64,000 bases of DNA from Dyadobacter luteus (GCF_003383615.1 NZ_QNUL01000011.1:62001-126000), one strand, 5' to 3'. Positions 15,450-25,037 are shown, numbered from the stretch's first letter. Translations and numbers: made by a program. Notes: a model not told the origin generated them from the letters alone.

Positions 15450-15796
15450 AGTATTTTCGCCTATTAATAGTTTCTAACAATTTTTGCAAAAGTAAAAAAT
15501 TCTGCATCTTTTAATAGCTTTAAGCGAAAAAAAAGAAAAATAATTGTTTTTAGTCAAAAAATATTTTGAAAAATATTTTAACTGACTGATTATAAGTTAT
15601 TTAAAATTATAAGATTCAGATTAAAATCCTGCCTGTTACTGATATCCGAATGCCTTGAAGGGCATTGCTATACCAAGTTCGGAGTACCTGTTCCCGCCTC
15701 CTGCACAACACCTCCCAAATTGACGAATATCAAAGTTCCTTGTCATTTTCTCATCCACTTTTGTAATTTCCCATATCCATTTATTTTATTACAATT
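15450..15796. other. 347-bp intergenic region between divergent DUF2795 and cutC
   Basis: AT-rich, with A-runs near 15530-15600 and a small hairpin (AATGCC 15649-15654 with GGCATT 15661-15666). No gene-like frame or convincing RNA gene was seen. It should contain two divergent promoters; none is assigned. Confidence 0.5.
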
Positions 15797-16525
15797 ATGA
15801 CTATTGAAGTTTGTGCCTACTCTCTGGAATCTTGTATTAATGCTCAGGCTGGCGGAGCCAAAAGAATTGAACTTTGCGGGGGACTGGGCGAAGGCGGAAC
15901 GACTCCCAGCGCCGGGCTGATTGAGCTGGTTCGGGAACATATACAAATCGAACTTTACGTCATGATTCGTCCGCGCGGCGGAGACTTTGTATACGATATC
16001 TTTGAAGAAGAAATTATGAAAAAGGATATCGCTTTAGCTAAAAAATTAGGCGCTGATGGTGTCGTTTTAGGCATTTTACATCCTGACGGGCAGGTTAATA
16101 TAGAACGTACACGCGACCTGATCGAATTTGCCCATCCAATGAAAGTCACCTTCCACCGCGCTTTTGACCTTACACCCGATCCGCATAAAGCGCTTAAGGC
16201 TGTAATTGCTACCGGCGCATCACGCATACTTACATCCGGTCAAAAACCGCGTGCAATTGAAGCGGTGGAGTTACTGGGCAAGTTATCCAAAGAAGCAGGA
16301 TCCGCTATAGAAATCATGGCAGGAGGAGGTGTGAATCATTTAAATGCAGCAGAGTTGGCTGGTGCAGGTGTCCATGCATTACACCTGACAGCCAAGGCAT
16401 TCCGTCCGGCAAGGCAGAAATTTTTCCCGGAAGGCATCTCTATGGCAGGTGAAATTCCTGACGAGCGTTCTGTCATGTACAGCGACATCAATCTCGTTGA
16501 GGCCATCGTGCAAGTAGTTTCCTGA
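15797..16525 (+). CDS. cutC: CutC family protein
   Basis: A 242-residue TIM-barrel protein with the complete CutC pattern: IEVCAYSLESCINAQAGGAKRIELCGGLGEGGTTPSAGLIE, VMIRPRGGDFVYDIFEEEIM, GADGVVLGIL, TFHRAFDLT, RILTSGQKPRAIEA and IMAGGGVNHLNA. Historically linked to copper homeostasis, but its biochemical role is uncertain. Length is normal. It is followed by the penicillin acylase family gene on the same strand. Confidence 0.93.
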   Translation: MTIEVCAYSLESCINAQAGGAKRIELCGGLGEGGTTPSAGLIELVREHIQIELYVMIRPRGGDFVYDIFEEEIMKKDIALAKKLGADGVVLGILHPDGQVNIERTRDLIEFAHPMKVTFHRAFDLTPDPHKALKAVIATGASRILTSGQKPRAIEAVELLGKLSKEAGSAIEIMAGGGVNHLNAAELAGAGVHALHLTAKAFRPARQKFFPEGISMAGEIPDERSVMYSDINLVEAIVQVVS

Positions 16526-16573
16526 TTCTTTACGCTTGAAGAAAATATGTTGTAAACCCAAAGTTTGCTTTCT

Positions 16574-19033
16574 ATGAAAATTTTCAAGGCTATCCTATCT
16601 GTCCCCATTACAGCCGGACTCATTTATGCGCTAAGCCGTCCCTGGGGACCAGCACCGGCATTGGGTCCGTTTCTAAGTCCATTTTCCGGATTCTGGCAAA
16701 ATGGAGAAAAGCAGGAAGTGAATCATGAAGAGATTGTATTGAAAGCAGATGCACTCCACGACGACGTCATTGTCAGGTTTGATGATACGGGTGTGCCTCA
16801 TATTTTCGCCAAAAATGATTTCGATCTTTTTTATACACAGGGCTACCTCACAGCCAAAGACAGACTATGGCAAATGGATCTGCAGACTCGTGCAGCTGCC
16901 GGCAGATTATCCGAAATCCTGGGACCAGCCACGCTGGAGATGGATCAAAGAAGCCGACGGCTTGGAATGGGCTACGGGGCCGAGGCCAATCTAAAAGTAG
17001 CCATGAGCGAAGCACGTTCTAAAACCGCGTTAGAAGGCTATTCGGCAGGAGTAAACGCCTACATAGATCAACTGAAACCAAAGGATTATCCAGTCGAGTA
17101 TAAGCTGCTTGGCTATGCGCCGGAGCCATGGAAGCCGATCAATACCATGTATATGCTCGAACAAATGACGCTGACATTGGCCGGAAGGGCGAATGATCTC
17201 CGGATCACAAACGTTCTGAAAAAATATGGAAAGGGCGTCATTGCAGATCTTTTCCCCGACTATCCCATTTTTCAGGAAAGTCCGATTATACCTGCCGGTA
17301 CCACCTGGGATTTTCAGCGTCTGCCTATACCTGTAGAGAATCCTCTGAAGCAGACCGATTCAGCTCCGATTGTCAGCCAGCCTGTAACTGCCGGTGTCAT
17401 TATGCCGCGAGATGAGAATAAACCAGAGGGAATCGGGAGCAATAACTGGGCAATATCCGCAGAAAAGTCAATCACGGGTTATCCAATCCTTGCCAATGAC
17501 CCACATCTGGAATTAACGCTGCCGTCGATCTGGTATCAGGTTCAGTTGCATACGCCGGAAATGAATGTATATGGCGTTTCGTTACCCGGTATTCCATCGG
17601 TGATTATTGGTTTTAATAAAAATTTAGCATGGGGAGTAACCAATGTCGACGCCGATGTTTTTGACCTGTATAAAATCAAATTCAAAGACAGCACGCGTTC
17701 ACAATACTGGCACGACAACCAATGGAAAGCCACCAGCAGGCGGGAAGAAATTGTGTATGTAAAAGGTCTGGAGCCTGTTAAAGAGCAGATTGTTTATACG
17801 CATCATGGGCCGGTAACTGAAACGGATGAATCGGGAGAACATGCACCTAATCTTGCCATAAAATGGATCGGACATGAACCAGGCAATAGCTTTCTTACTT
17901 TCTATGAGCTTAATAAAGCAAACAACTACGACGATTATCGCGCTGCATTGAAAAAGTATGTGGGCCCTGCTCAGAATTTTGTATTTGCAGATAATGGGAA
18001 AAACATAGCCTTGACTGTAAACGGAAAACTTCCATTGAAATATAAGGATCAGGGAAAATTCCTGCTGGATGGAACCGATACCTCGGACGACTGGCAAGGA
18101 TGGATTCCTGCGGAACAAAATCCGTTTGTAAAAAATCCAGAAAGAGGATTTGTAAGTTCAGCGAATCAATCGTCCACAGACCCGACTTATCCTTATTACA
18201 TCAACTGGATTTTTGCACCGTCTGAACGCGGTGTACGTATCAACGAGCGGCTTGCTGCTATGAAAGGCGCCAATGCAGATAGTCTGAGAACACTTCAGAA
18301 CGACAATTTCAATGTATTGGCAAGAAATGTGTTACCAAGGCTTTTGTCTGTTTTGGATGGCTCACCACTTAGTCCGGCGCAAAAGGCTGCAAAGACCAAT
18401 CTGGATAAATGGAATTATGTCAACAATCCCGAATCCATTCCGGCCTCTATCTTCGAAACGTGGTTTCCTTTATTACAATCGTTTATATGGGATGATGAGT
18501 TCAGTTCTGATAAAATACCGATGAAACAGCCTTCACGTGACAGAACGATTTATATGCTGCTCAATCAACCCAATGAAAAATGGTTTGACAATATCAATAC
18601 TTCAAAAAAGGAAACCATGCCTGATATTGTACTCAGCAGTTTTCAGGCTACTTTGGATACCCTCCAAAAATACCATGGCGAGATGAGCCCGAAATGGAGC
18701 TGGTCGGATGTGAAAAATACTGAAATACGCCACCTCAGCAGAAGTCTGAAACCATTTAATGCACCGGCAATTAAAGTCGGCGGGGGCTCAGGGATTGTGA
18801 ATGCAATTACAAAGCGAAATGGTCCATCGTGGCGAATGGTGGTTGAACTGGGTCCTAATCCGAAAGCATACGGGATCTATCCGGGAGGACAATCCGGCAA
18901 TCCGGGCAGTCCTTACTACCTGAATATGCTTAAAAAATGGGAAAACGGAGAGCTGAATGAACTGGTATTTCTTTCATCGCCTGACCAAACTCATCCACGA
19001 CTTACATCTGGTATAACCTTCAAAAAGAAATAA
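16574..19033 (+). CDS. Penicillin acylase family Ntn-hydrolase
   Basis: From ATG 16574 the protein has 819 residues; the TTG at 16565 is a less likely start. It begins with a hydrophobic export segment (LSVPITAGLIYALSRPW). The alpha-chain part includes VIVRFDDTGVPHIFAKNDFDLFYTQGYLTAKDRLWQMDLQTRAAAGRLSEILG. The autoproteolysis site is at EGIG/SNNWAISAEKS, where the new N-terminal Ser is the nucleophile of the beta chain. Family members cleave amide bonds of beta-lactams, acyl-homoserine lactones or other acylated amines in the periplasm; the substrate cannot be read here. A small membrane protein gene follows after 5 bp. Confidence 0.9.
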   Translation: MKIFKAILSVPITAGLIYALSRPWGPAPALGPFLSPFSGFWQNGEKQEVNHEEIVLKADALHDDVIVRFDDTGVPHIFAKNDFDLFYTQGYLTAKDRLWQMDLQTRAAAGRLSEILGPATLEMDQRSRRLGMGYGAEANLKVAMSEARSKTALEGYSAGVNAYIDQLKPKDYPVEYKLLGYAPEPWKPINTMYMLEQMTLTLAGRANDLRITNVLKKYGKGVIADLFPDYPIFQESPIIPAGTTWDFQRLPIPVENPLKQTDSAPIVSQPVTAGVIMPRDENKPEGIGSNNWAISAEKSITGYPILANDPHLELTLPSIWYQVQLHTPEMNVYGVSLPGIPSVIIGFNKNLAWGVTNVDADVFDLYKIKFKDSTRSQYWHDNQWKATSRREEIVYVKGLEPVKEQIVYTHHGPVTETDESGEHAPNLAIKWIGHEPGNSFLTFYELNKANNYDDYRAALKKYVGPAQNFVFADNGKNIALTVNGKLPLKYKDQGKFLLDGTDTSDDWQGWIPAEQNPFVKNPERGFVSSANQSSTDPTYPYYINWIFAPSERGVRINERLAAMKGANADSLRTLQNDNFNVLARNVLPRLLSVLDGSPLSPAQKAAKTNLDKWNYVNNPESIPASIFETWFPLLQSFIWDDEFSSDKIPMKQPSRDRTIYMLLNQPNEKWFDNINTSKKETMPDIVLSSFQATLDTLQKYHGEMSPKWSWSDVKNTEIRHLSRSLKPFNAPAIKVGGGSGIVNAITKRNGPSWRMVVELGPNPKAYGIYPGGQSGNPGSPYYLNMLKKWENGELNELVFLSSPDQTHPRLTSGITFKKK

Positions 19034-19038
19034 CAACC

Positions 19039-19371
19039 ATGAATCTGATCATTATCATCATCGTGGCGGCAATTTGCCAATATTTCGGCCCTTGGTGGAC
19101 AGCCGCCCTTATTCCGTTTATCACACTGGCCTGGCAACCGACGGCAACATCCTTCAAAGCATTTGCCACAGGATTTGTGGCTATCGCAATTTTATGGTTT
19201 GGCTATGGATTGTACCTGCATACAAGTTCGGAAGGCGCCATGTCCAACAGAATTGCACAAATATTTTCACTTCCCAATGGGTTTCTCCTACTTGCCGTCA
19301 CGACATTAGTAGGTGGACTTGTTGGAGGATTTGCAGGTTTGTCGGGGCATTTGGCGCGAAAGATTTGGTAG
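19039..19371 (+). CDS. Small integral membrane protein, unknown
   Basis: A 110-residue protein with about four hydrophobic stretches: LIIIIIVAAICQYFG, WWTAALIPFITLAW, GFVAIAILWFGYGLYLH and GFLLLAVTTLVGGLVGGFAGLSG. It starts 5 bp after the penicillin acylase stop and is probably translated from the same mRNA. I do not recognise a functional family. Confidence 0.7.
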   Translation: MNLIIIIIVAAICQYFGPWWTAALIPFITLAWQPTATSFKAFATGFVAIAILWFGYGLYLHTSSEGAMSNRIAQIFSLPNGFLLLAVTTLVGGLVGGFAGLSGHLARKIW

Positions 19372-19436
19372 CTAATATCAAGGCTTATTATCAGTAAATT
19401 TCTTATTTTTGAATAGAAATCGTTATATCTCTATTT

Positions 19437-20084
19437 ATGAGTAATCGTATTATTTCCGAAATACTGAGTGAGCCGGACGCATATTTTCTGCTTCAGGAAG
19501 CACATGCCGTGCTTAATCGCGAGAAAGAAAAACGTATTCAGTTCTATAATGAAATTACGGAACAAGAAAAGGTAGAGTTTATAAACGGTGAGGTTGTTAT
19601 CCATTCTCCCGTAAAGAAGAGACACAATGTAGCAAGCGGACTTCTTCATCGCTTATTGAGTATACATGCCGGGAAAAACAACCTGGGTTTCGTAGGGATT
19701 GAAAAAATCATGATTACTCTGACACGTAATGATTACGAACCAGACATATGTTTTTTTAAAAACGAGAAATCTGTCCACTTCACCGAAGATCAGATACTAT
19801 TCCCTGCACCTGATCTGGTAATTGAGATACTTTCAGATTCTACCGAAGAGCGCGACCGTGGCGTCAAGTACAAAGACTATCAGTCACATAAAATTGAAGA
19901 ATACTGGATTATTGATCCGGAAAAGCAAACGCTGGAACAATATCATCTCGAAGGTGCTGAATACACTCTTGTACTCAAATCTTCAGAAGGATTGGTAAAA
20001 AGCTTCGTCATCGACGGCTTCCAAATTCCCATCCGCGCTATTTTTGACGAAACTGAGAATTTGAAAGCCATTCGTGCGTTTTAA
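19437..20084 (+). CDS. Uma2 family PD-(D/E)XK nuclease-like protein
   Basis: A 215-residue protein with the Uma2 (DUF820) fold: KVEFINGEVVIHSPVKKRHN, NDYEPDICFFKNEKS, FPAPDLVIEILSDSTEERDRGVKYKDYQSHKIEEYWIIDPEKQTLEQY. The Asp in EPDI, the E in VIEIL and the KYKDY Lys make up the typical restriction-endonuclease-like core. Cellular role of the family is unsettled. It stands alone, converging with a lipoprotein gene 2 bp downstream. Confidence 0.87.
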   Translation: MSNRIISEILSEPDAYFLLQEAHAVLNREKEKRIQFYNEITEQEKVEFINGEVVIHSPVKKRHNVASGLLHRLLSIHAGKNNLGFVGIEKIMITLTRNDYEPDICFFKNEKSVHFTEDQILFPAPDLVIEILSDSTEERDRGVKYKDYQSHKIEEYWIIDPEKQTLEQYHLEGAEYTLVLKSSEGLVKSFVIDGFQIPIRAIFDETENLKAIRAF

Positions 20085-20086
20085 TA

Positions 20087-20869
20087 CTATAACTCCTCTA
20101 CACTCACTCCACCCAACTCTTGGAACAACAACTGCCAGTAATGTGTCACATGCGGGTTATTTTCTTTAGACGAAGCTGTTGGTTCAAACGGAGAAACGAT
20201 CGTTACCTGAGGAGAACCAATGGTATATTGCTCTAGTTTTTTAACATCCGCCTTCGCCTCTTCTTCTGCCTGCTCATCATTTCTTGGTGGCTTCACATGG
20301 AAATCGCGGCGATCCGCACCTTTCACACTTTCGATCATATCGCTGAAATAATATACCTTCACATCAGCTCCACTCTCATTGGCCTTCGCAATAACAGGAA
20401 AGCTAGCCCATATATCCGTTTCCTGATTGGAAGATCCTGTATTTTGTTGCTCCAGTTTTGCCAAAAGCTGTCTCAGGAAAATTCCTTTTTCCTTTTGAAG
20501 TGAAAGCGAATACGCAGTTTCAATCGCTTCACGGTCGGTAGCATTGGCTGCATCCATATTGTCTTTTTCGCTACGGATCATCACCGACATGGCTCTGGCC
20601 TTCGATGTATTTTCATGAATGAAATATACTTCCAGCTTGTCGCCTTTGTTTTTCATATTGTTTTCGACAATATCAGTAAGCGCCTGGCGGTATTTTTCAC
20701 TCACATAGTTTTTATTCACATTCACACTCTGGGTTTTATCCAAAAAAACCAGGGTATATACGGGAGCATCAGCCACAATTTTAGTTTCCTCTTTATCTCC
20801 GCCACAAGCAGCGAGCATTGCCAGGATAGCTATTGAAAGGAGAAATTTTAGCCGAAAGGAAGTCATCAT
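20087..20869 (-). CDS. Lipoprotein with a von Willebrand A-like core, function unknown
   Basis: From ATG 20869 it has 260 residues; an ATG at 20896 adds nine residues that weaken the signal peptide. The N-terminus is a lipoprotein signal (LLSIAILAMLAACGG; Cys is the lipidation site). The body has VYTLVFLDKTQSVNV, which resembles the first strand and DxS-type metal site of a vWA domain, and later VKVYYFSDMIESVKG. It ends 2 bp from the convergent Uma2 gene. Probably a periplasmic or outer membrane lipoprotein. Confidence 0.68.
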   Translation of the reverse strand: MMTSFRLKFLLSIAILAMLAACGGDKEETKIVADAPVYTLVFLDKTQSVNVNKNYVSEKYRQALTDIVENNMKNKGDKLEVYFIHENTSKARAMSVMIRSEKDNMDAANATDREAIETAYSLSLQKEKGIFLRQLLAKLEQQNTGSSNQETDIWASFPVIAKANESGADVKVYYFSDMIESVKGADRRDFHVKPPRNDEQAEEEAKADVKKLEQYTIGSPQVTIVSPFEPTASSKENNPHVTHYWQLLFQELGGVSVEEL

Positions 20870-20986
20870 ATAATAAAGGGGATTTGTTTTCAACATTGTG
20901 GTACAAATATCGGGCGAAGCTAATTAGTTCACCTATATCATACAACGCGAAACGGAGCAGTTACACAAATATTTTATCAGAAATGC

Positions 20987-21024
20987 AAAAATCCCTTTAC
21001 GAATACAATCGTAAAGGGATTTTT
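20987..21024. terminator. Bidirectional terminator between fabI and the lipoprotein gene
   Basis: A perfect 16-bp stem (20987-21002 with 21009-21024; AAAAATCCCTTTACGA and its complement) with a 6-nt loop. T-runs exist on both strands. It terminates fabI on the minus strand. Confidence 0.85.
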
Positions 21025-21052
21025 GACCTATTCCGGCGAGCCGGTGAAGCAA

Positions 21053-21877
21053 TTATTGCTGATTCTGTTGCTGAATCATCGTTACCAGCTCTTCAGAGAT
21101 ACCGGTTGACGAATAACCTCCGTCATGATAAAGATTCTGCATCGTCACATACTTTGTAAGGTCTGAGAACAATGTAATCGCATAATTCGCGCAGTCGTCC
21201 GCAGTAGCATTACCAAGTGGACTCATTTTTTCGGCAAAGTCGTAGAAAGCATCAAATCCTTCAATTCCTGAACCCGCTTTGGTTTTAGTAGGAGACTGAG
21301 AAATGGTATTTACACGTACATTCTTAGCCTTTCCATAACGGTATCCATAGCTGCGTGCAATACTTTCAAGCATCGCTTTCGCCTCAGCCATGTCGCTGTA
21401 GAAAGAGTAGGTACGCTGTGCTGCAATGTATGACAAAGCTACTACTGAACCCCAGTCGCTGATCGCGTCAAGTTTCTCTCCAACCTGCAAGAATTTGTGC
21501 AGAGAGATCGCGGAAATATCTAATCCTTTCTGCATCCACTCGTAGTTCAGGTCTCCGTAAGATTTTCCCTTGCGCACGTTTACAGACATTCCGATGGAGT
21601 GAAGTACGAAGTCAATTTTCCCACCCAAAACGTCCATCGACTGCTTATAAAGATTTTCAATATCTTCAACTGAAGTGGCATCGGCCGGAATAAGCTGAGC
21701 ATCGCAGGCTTTTGCCAACTCCTGAATTCCTCCCATACGCATTGCGATCGGAGCATTGGTCAGGGTAAATATAGCACCCTCTTCTTTTGCTTTAAGTGCC
21801 ACTTTCCAGGCAATTGAGTTCTCGTCAAGAGCACCTGATATAATACCTCTTTTTCCCTTTAATAAACCGTAAGCCAT
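21053..21877 (-). CDS. fabI: Enoyl-[acyl-carrier-protein] reductase (NADH)
   Basis: From ATG 21877 the enzyme has 274 residues; the 16-residue upstream extension is not family-like. It is a short-chain dehydrogenase of the FabI type: GLLKGKRGIISGALDENSIAWKVA (NADH binding), DFVLHSIGMS, and the catalytic Tyr160-x6-Lys167 in RTYSFYSDMAEAK. It performs the last reduction in each round of type II fatty acid elongation in the cytoplasm and is the target of triclosan-like inhibitors. It is flanked by a strong terminator downstream. Confidence 0.95.
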   Translation of the reverse strand: MAYGLLKGKRGIISGALDENSIAWKVALKAKEEGAIFTLTNAPIAMRMGGIQELAKACDAQLIPADATSVEDIENLYKQSMDVLGGKIDFVLHSIGMSVNVRKGKSYGDLNYEWMQKGLDISAISLHKFLQVGEKLDAISDWGSVVALSYIAAQRTYSFYSDMAEAKAMLESIARSYGYRYGKAKNVRVNTISQSPTKTKAGSGIEGFDAFYDFAEKMSPLGNATADDCANYAITLFSDLTKYVTMQNLYHDGGYSSTGISEELVTMIQQQNQQ

Positions 21878-22017
21878 AGTTTTGTTATTATTATTAAGTC
21901 TGAAAAGCCAAACAGCGCCTGGCAATGTGAAAATCTCGTTTTTCTAACCTGACAATTCCAAATCAAGCCGGCAAAGTAAAGCATTTTACTGCAATTTTCC
22001 TTTGTCTGTTAATACCT

Positions 22018-23028
22018 TTAATTGATTTCTAAACTGGGTTTTAGCCCGAGTTGCTTCTGAAAAAACAAGTCTGTTGCTTCGTATACTCCTTTCACATCCT
22101 TCGAACGCAGGTAGGAAGCAATCACATGGTCCGCACTTTCAGGGAACGCTTTTTCCACTTTCAGCCCCGCTGGTGTGCCCAGCTGCGTGAACATATCCTG
22201 CATCGCTTTCACCGAAACTACCTGATCCTGCTCCTTTTCATTTTTATAGTAGTAGCCTAAAAAAACAGGTATTTTGATCTTTTCATATACTTCTGGTTTG
22301 GCGACAGCGTCAATCGTTTGCTGCAAAGTAAGCAATCCGTTGGTGCGATAACTCTGTAGCCAGAACGCCGCCCTTCCCGGCTCGGCATCTGCAGTTTTAC
22401 GGTAGTCTCCCATCACGTTATATAATATTTTTCTACCCCATGGTCCGGTAATCAGTTTAATCGCCGGATTAGCCACTGCCATACAGGGAGAGTAAAGAAC
22501 AAGTCCTTTTAATTCAGGATTAGTAGAAGCGAGATATACGGAGAGCAGCCCTCCTGCCGAAGTTCCGATAACGATTACGCTGTCGCCCAGTGCTTTACCG
22601 ATAGACAAAGCGCGTTTCGCTTCCTGCAAAAAATTCTCAGGTGTAAGGTCATCAAATGCATCCGGATCACTGATGCCGGCATCGTGCATACGCGCCAGAT
22701 ACAGGTTCGCTCCATATCTTCTGGCAAGATCGCGGTGCACAGGTTCTCCCTCCGCCCAGCTCGCTCCGAATCCATGGATATATACGATACTGTAAGGTGT
22801 TTTCTCTTTTTTGCCTGAATCAGCCCAGACAATCCGCGCCTGATTATCCGGTTTGAGCATGGCAATGGCCTTCTCAGTCTGATTGACTTCCTGTTCCAAA
22901 GCAACCAGATCCTGTTTTACAACGGGCAATACCGGATCAAACTGAACAGCAGGAACTTTAGGACCTGAGAAATATAGCACTGCAATCATTGCTATTCCGA
23001 AAACTACATAGATCACAATCTTTAACAT
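22018..23028 (-). CDS. Membrane-anchored alpha/beta hydrolase
   Basis: A 336-residue protein with an N-terminal membrane segment (IVIYVVFGIAMIAVLYFSG) and an alpha/beta hydrolase domain: IVYIHGFGASWAEGEPVH (oxyanion region), VIGTSAGGLLSVYLAS (nucleophile Ser) and ESADHVIASYLR (likely catalytic His). The orientation suggests a periplasmic or membrane-facing esterase or lipase. Substrate unknown. It is divergent from the response regulator gene, with overlapping -7 elements in the shared intergenic region. Confidence 0.8.
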   Translation of the reverse strand: MLKIVIYVVFGIAMIAVLYFSGPKVPAVQFDPVLPVVKQDLVALEQEVNQTEKAIAMLKPDNQARIVWADSGKKEKTPYSIVYIHGFGASWAEGEPVHRDLARRYGANLYLARMHDAGISDPDAFDDLTPENFLQEAKRALSIGKALGDSVIVIGTSAGGLLSVYLASTNPELKGLVLYSPCMAVANPAIKLITGPWGRKILYNVMGDYRKTADAEPGRAAFWLQSYRTNGLLTLQQTIDAVAKPEVYEKIKIPVFLGYYYKNEKEQDQVVSVKAMQDMFTQLGTPAGLKVEKAFPESADHVIASYLRSKDVKGVYEATDLFFQKQLGLKPSLEIN

Positions 23029-23081
23029 AAATTATGAATTTAGAAGGTTTTTTAACACCGAAAGTTCGGTAGTTTTAGGCA

Positions 23082-23095
23082 CAAAATTACATTTG
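23082..23095. promoter_or_regulatory. Overlapping divergent -7 elements
   Basis: The plus strand carries TACATTTG at 23088-23095 and the minus strand TAATTTTG at 23089-23082. Both fit TAnnTTTG exactly and share two bases, so the hydrolase and response regulator promoters would exclude each other. No good -33 boxes were found at standard spacing. Confidence 0.35.
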
Positions 23096-23216
23096 ACTAT
23101 ACGGCAAATTCACGAATCGGGCCGAATTTGTAATTTTAAATGCTGGCAACGCATAAACCTGCGTTTATTCATCAATAAGTACATTAAAACAATTTTCTAA
23201 CGAGACTTCATTCGCT

Positions 23217-23903
23217 ATGCCCAACCTCCTACTTGTTGAAGACGACGCCAATCTTGGTTCTTTACTTCAGGAATACCTGATTGACAAAGGTTTTCCGACA
23301 GACCTTGCAACGGACGGACAACAGGGATGGCAAAGCTTTGTAGACAAAGAGTATGACTTGTGTATTTTTGATGTGATGATGCCCAAGAAAGATGGCTTTT
23401 CTCTTGCAAAGGAGGTAAGAATGAGCGGACGTGATGTACCCATTATCTTCCTCACTGCCAAATCCATGAAGGAAGATACCATGCAGGGGTTCCGCGTCGG
23501 TGCAGACGATTACGTAACAAAGCCGTTTGACAGGGAAGAACTTTTACTGCGAATCGAAGCTATACTCCGTCGCTACCGTAAGCAGCCCGATCAGCCTGAA
23601 GAAAACAAAGTATTTCAAATTGGGAGTTACTCTTTCGATTATGACCATCAACAGCTAATCAACGGCGAAAAATCTGCCCGGCTTACAAGTAAAGAGTCAG
23701 AACTACTCAAACTTTTTTGCCAGAATATTAACCAGCCTATCAGTCGGAGTTTTGCGCTTAAAACCATCTGGGGAGACGATTCCTATTTCAATGCCCGCAG
23801 TATGGACGTGTATATAACCAAGCTCCGCAAGCATTTCCGTGAGGATACCTCTATTCAGATCATGAATTTGCATGGCGAAGGATTTAAGCTGATGGTTGGG
23901 TGA
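23217..23903 (+). CDS. OmpR-family response regulator (RprY-like), orphan
   Basis: A 228-residue two-component regulator. The receiver domain has the acidic pair VEDD, the phospho-acceptor Asp52 in CIFDVMMPKKDG, Thr80 and Lys102 (VTKPFD). Residues about 130-228 form an OmpR/PhoB winged helix: ARLTSKESELLKLFCQNINQPISR...FNARSMDVYITKLRKHF. No histidine kinase gene adjoins it, so its partner is encoded elsewhere. The overall sequence resembles RprY of Bacteroides (from memory). Confidence 0.9.
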   Translation: MPNLLLVEDDANLGSLLQEYLIDKGFPTDLATDGQQGWQSFVDKEYDLCIFDVMMPKKDGFSLAKEVRMSGRDVPIIFLTAKSMKEDTMQGFRVGADDYVTKPFDREELLLRIEAILRRYRKQPDQPEENKVFQIGSYSFDYDHQQLINGEKSARLTSKESELLKLFCQNINQPISRSFALKTIWGDDSYFNARSMDVYITKLRKHFREDTSIQIMNLHGEGFKLMVG

Positions 23904-24023
23904 AAGTGCCTGGGGCAGGGGGCATAGAGTAAATGGCTTGGGGGTGATAAAACTTTGTTCTTTGAAACTCTCTATATTTCTCCATCGTTCTTTCTGTAAT
24001 ATATTTACTGCCTTAAATTAAAA

Positions 24024-24058
24024 AGCCGACAGCCGACTGCTGATCGCCGAAAGCTTAT
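24024..24058 (+). repeat. Heptad GC array abutting the hemB start codon
   Basis: GC at 24025, 24032, 24039, 24046 and 24053: five units with an exact 7-bp period (AGCCGAC, AGCCGAC, TGCTGAT, CGCCGAA, AGCTTAT). The last unit runs into the ATG of hemB at 24057, so the array occupies the ribosome-binding region. Confidence 0.65.
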
Positions 24059-25037
24059 GTTCAATATCTCTCGTCGCCCACGACGCAATAGAAAATCTTC
24101 TGCAATTCGTGATTTGGTACAGGAAACAACTTTGCAGGTTTCCGATTTTATTTTCCCCATGTTTGTTCAGGAAGGCTCCAACCAAAAGGTGGAAGTGAAA
24201 TCCATGCCGGGTATCTACAGGTATTCGCTTGACAATCTGCTGGAAGAACTGAAAGAAATTACTGACCTTGGAATCCGGGGAATCGATCTTTTCCCCAATT
24301 ATCCCGAAAGTAAAAAGGATCGTATCGCATCAGAAAGTTATAAAGAGGATACTTTTTATCTGAAAGCCATTACGGCTGTTAAAGAAAAATTCCCTGAACT
24401 GGCTATCATGACAGACGTGGCCATGGACCCATACAGCTCCGACGGTCACGACGGACTTGTGGAAAACGGAAAAATCCTGAACGATGCTACACTTGAAATT
24501 CTTGGAAAAATGTCACTGGCTCAGGCAAAAGCCGGAGCTGACATACTTGGCCCAAGCGATATGATGGATGGACGTGTAAGATACATCCGCGATTATATTG
24601 ATGCTGAAGGATTTACAGACGTGAGCATTATGTCCTATTCTGCTAAATACGCCAGCGCATTTTATGGCCCTTTCCGTGATGCACTCGAATCTGCGCCGAA
24701 GTTTGGGGATAAAAAAACCTACCAGATGAATCCTGCCAACAAGCGGGAAGCATTATTGGAAGCACAACAGGATTTCGAAGAAGGAGCTGATTTCCTGATG
24801 GTAAAACCTGCATTATCGTACCTCGATATTATCCGCGAACTCGACGCAAATTTTGATATTCCAATTGCAGCATACAACGTTTCGGGAGAATATGCCATGA
24901 TCAAAGCGGCAGCTCTCAATGGCTGGCTCGATGGTGATCGTGCCATGATGGAAGTGCTGATGGGTATTCGTCGTGCCGGAGCCAAATGTATCCTGACCTA
25001 TTTCGCGAAGGAAGCTGCCATCATTCTGAATCAGTAA
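24057..25037 (+). CDS. hemB: Delta-aminolevulinic acid dehydratase (porphobilinogen synthase)
   Basis: A 326-residue TIM-barrel enzyme that condenses two 5-aminolevulinate molecules to porphobilinogen in heme synthesis. The two Schiff-base lysines are Lys197 (IMSYSAKYAS) and Lys250 (DFLMVKPALSYLD). The metal region reads DVAMDPYSSDGHDG, with Asp in place of the cysteines of zinc enzymes, so it belongs to the magnesium/monovalent-cation type. Length is normal. It is followed by a strong terminator and appears monocistronic. Confidence 0.96.
   Translation: MFNISRRPRRNRKSSAIRDLVQETTLQVSDFIFPMFVQEGSNQKVEVKSMPGIYRYSLDNLLEELKEITDLGIRGIDLFPNYPESKKDRIASESYKEDTFYLKAITAVKEKFPELAIMTDVAMDPYSSDGHDGLVENGKILNDATLEILGKMSLAQAKAGADILGPSDMMDGRVRYIRDYIDAEGFTDVSIMSYSAKYASAFYGPFRDALESAPKFGDKKTYQMNPANKREALLEAQQDFEEGADFLMVKPALSYLDIIRELDANFDIPIAAYNVSGEYAMIKAAALNGWLDGDRAMMEVLMGIRRAGAKCILTYFAKEAAIILNQ

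Noticed and set aside
15640..15740. Possible tRNA or small structured RNA in the cutC upstream region
   Set aside because: Only one short hairpin; no acceptor stem, T-arm consensus or CCA pattern could be built.
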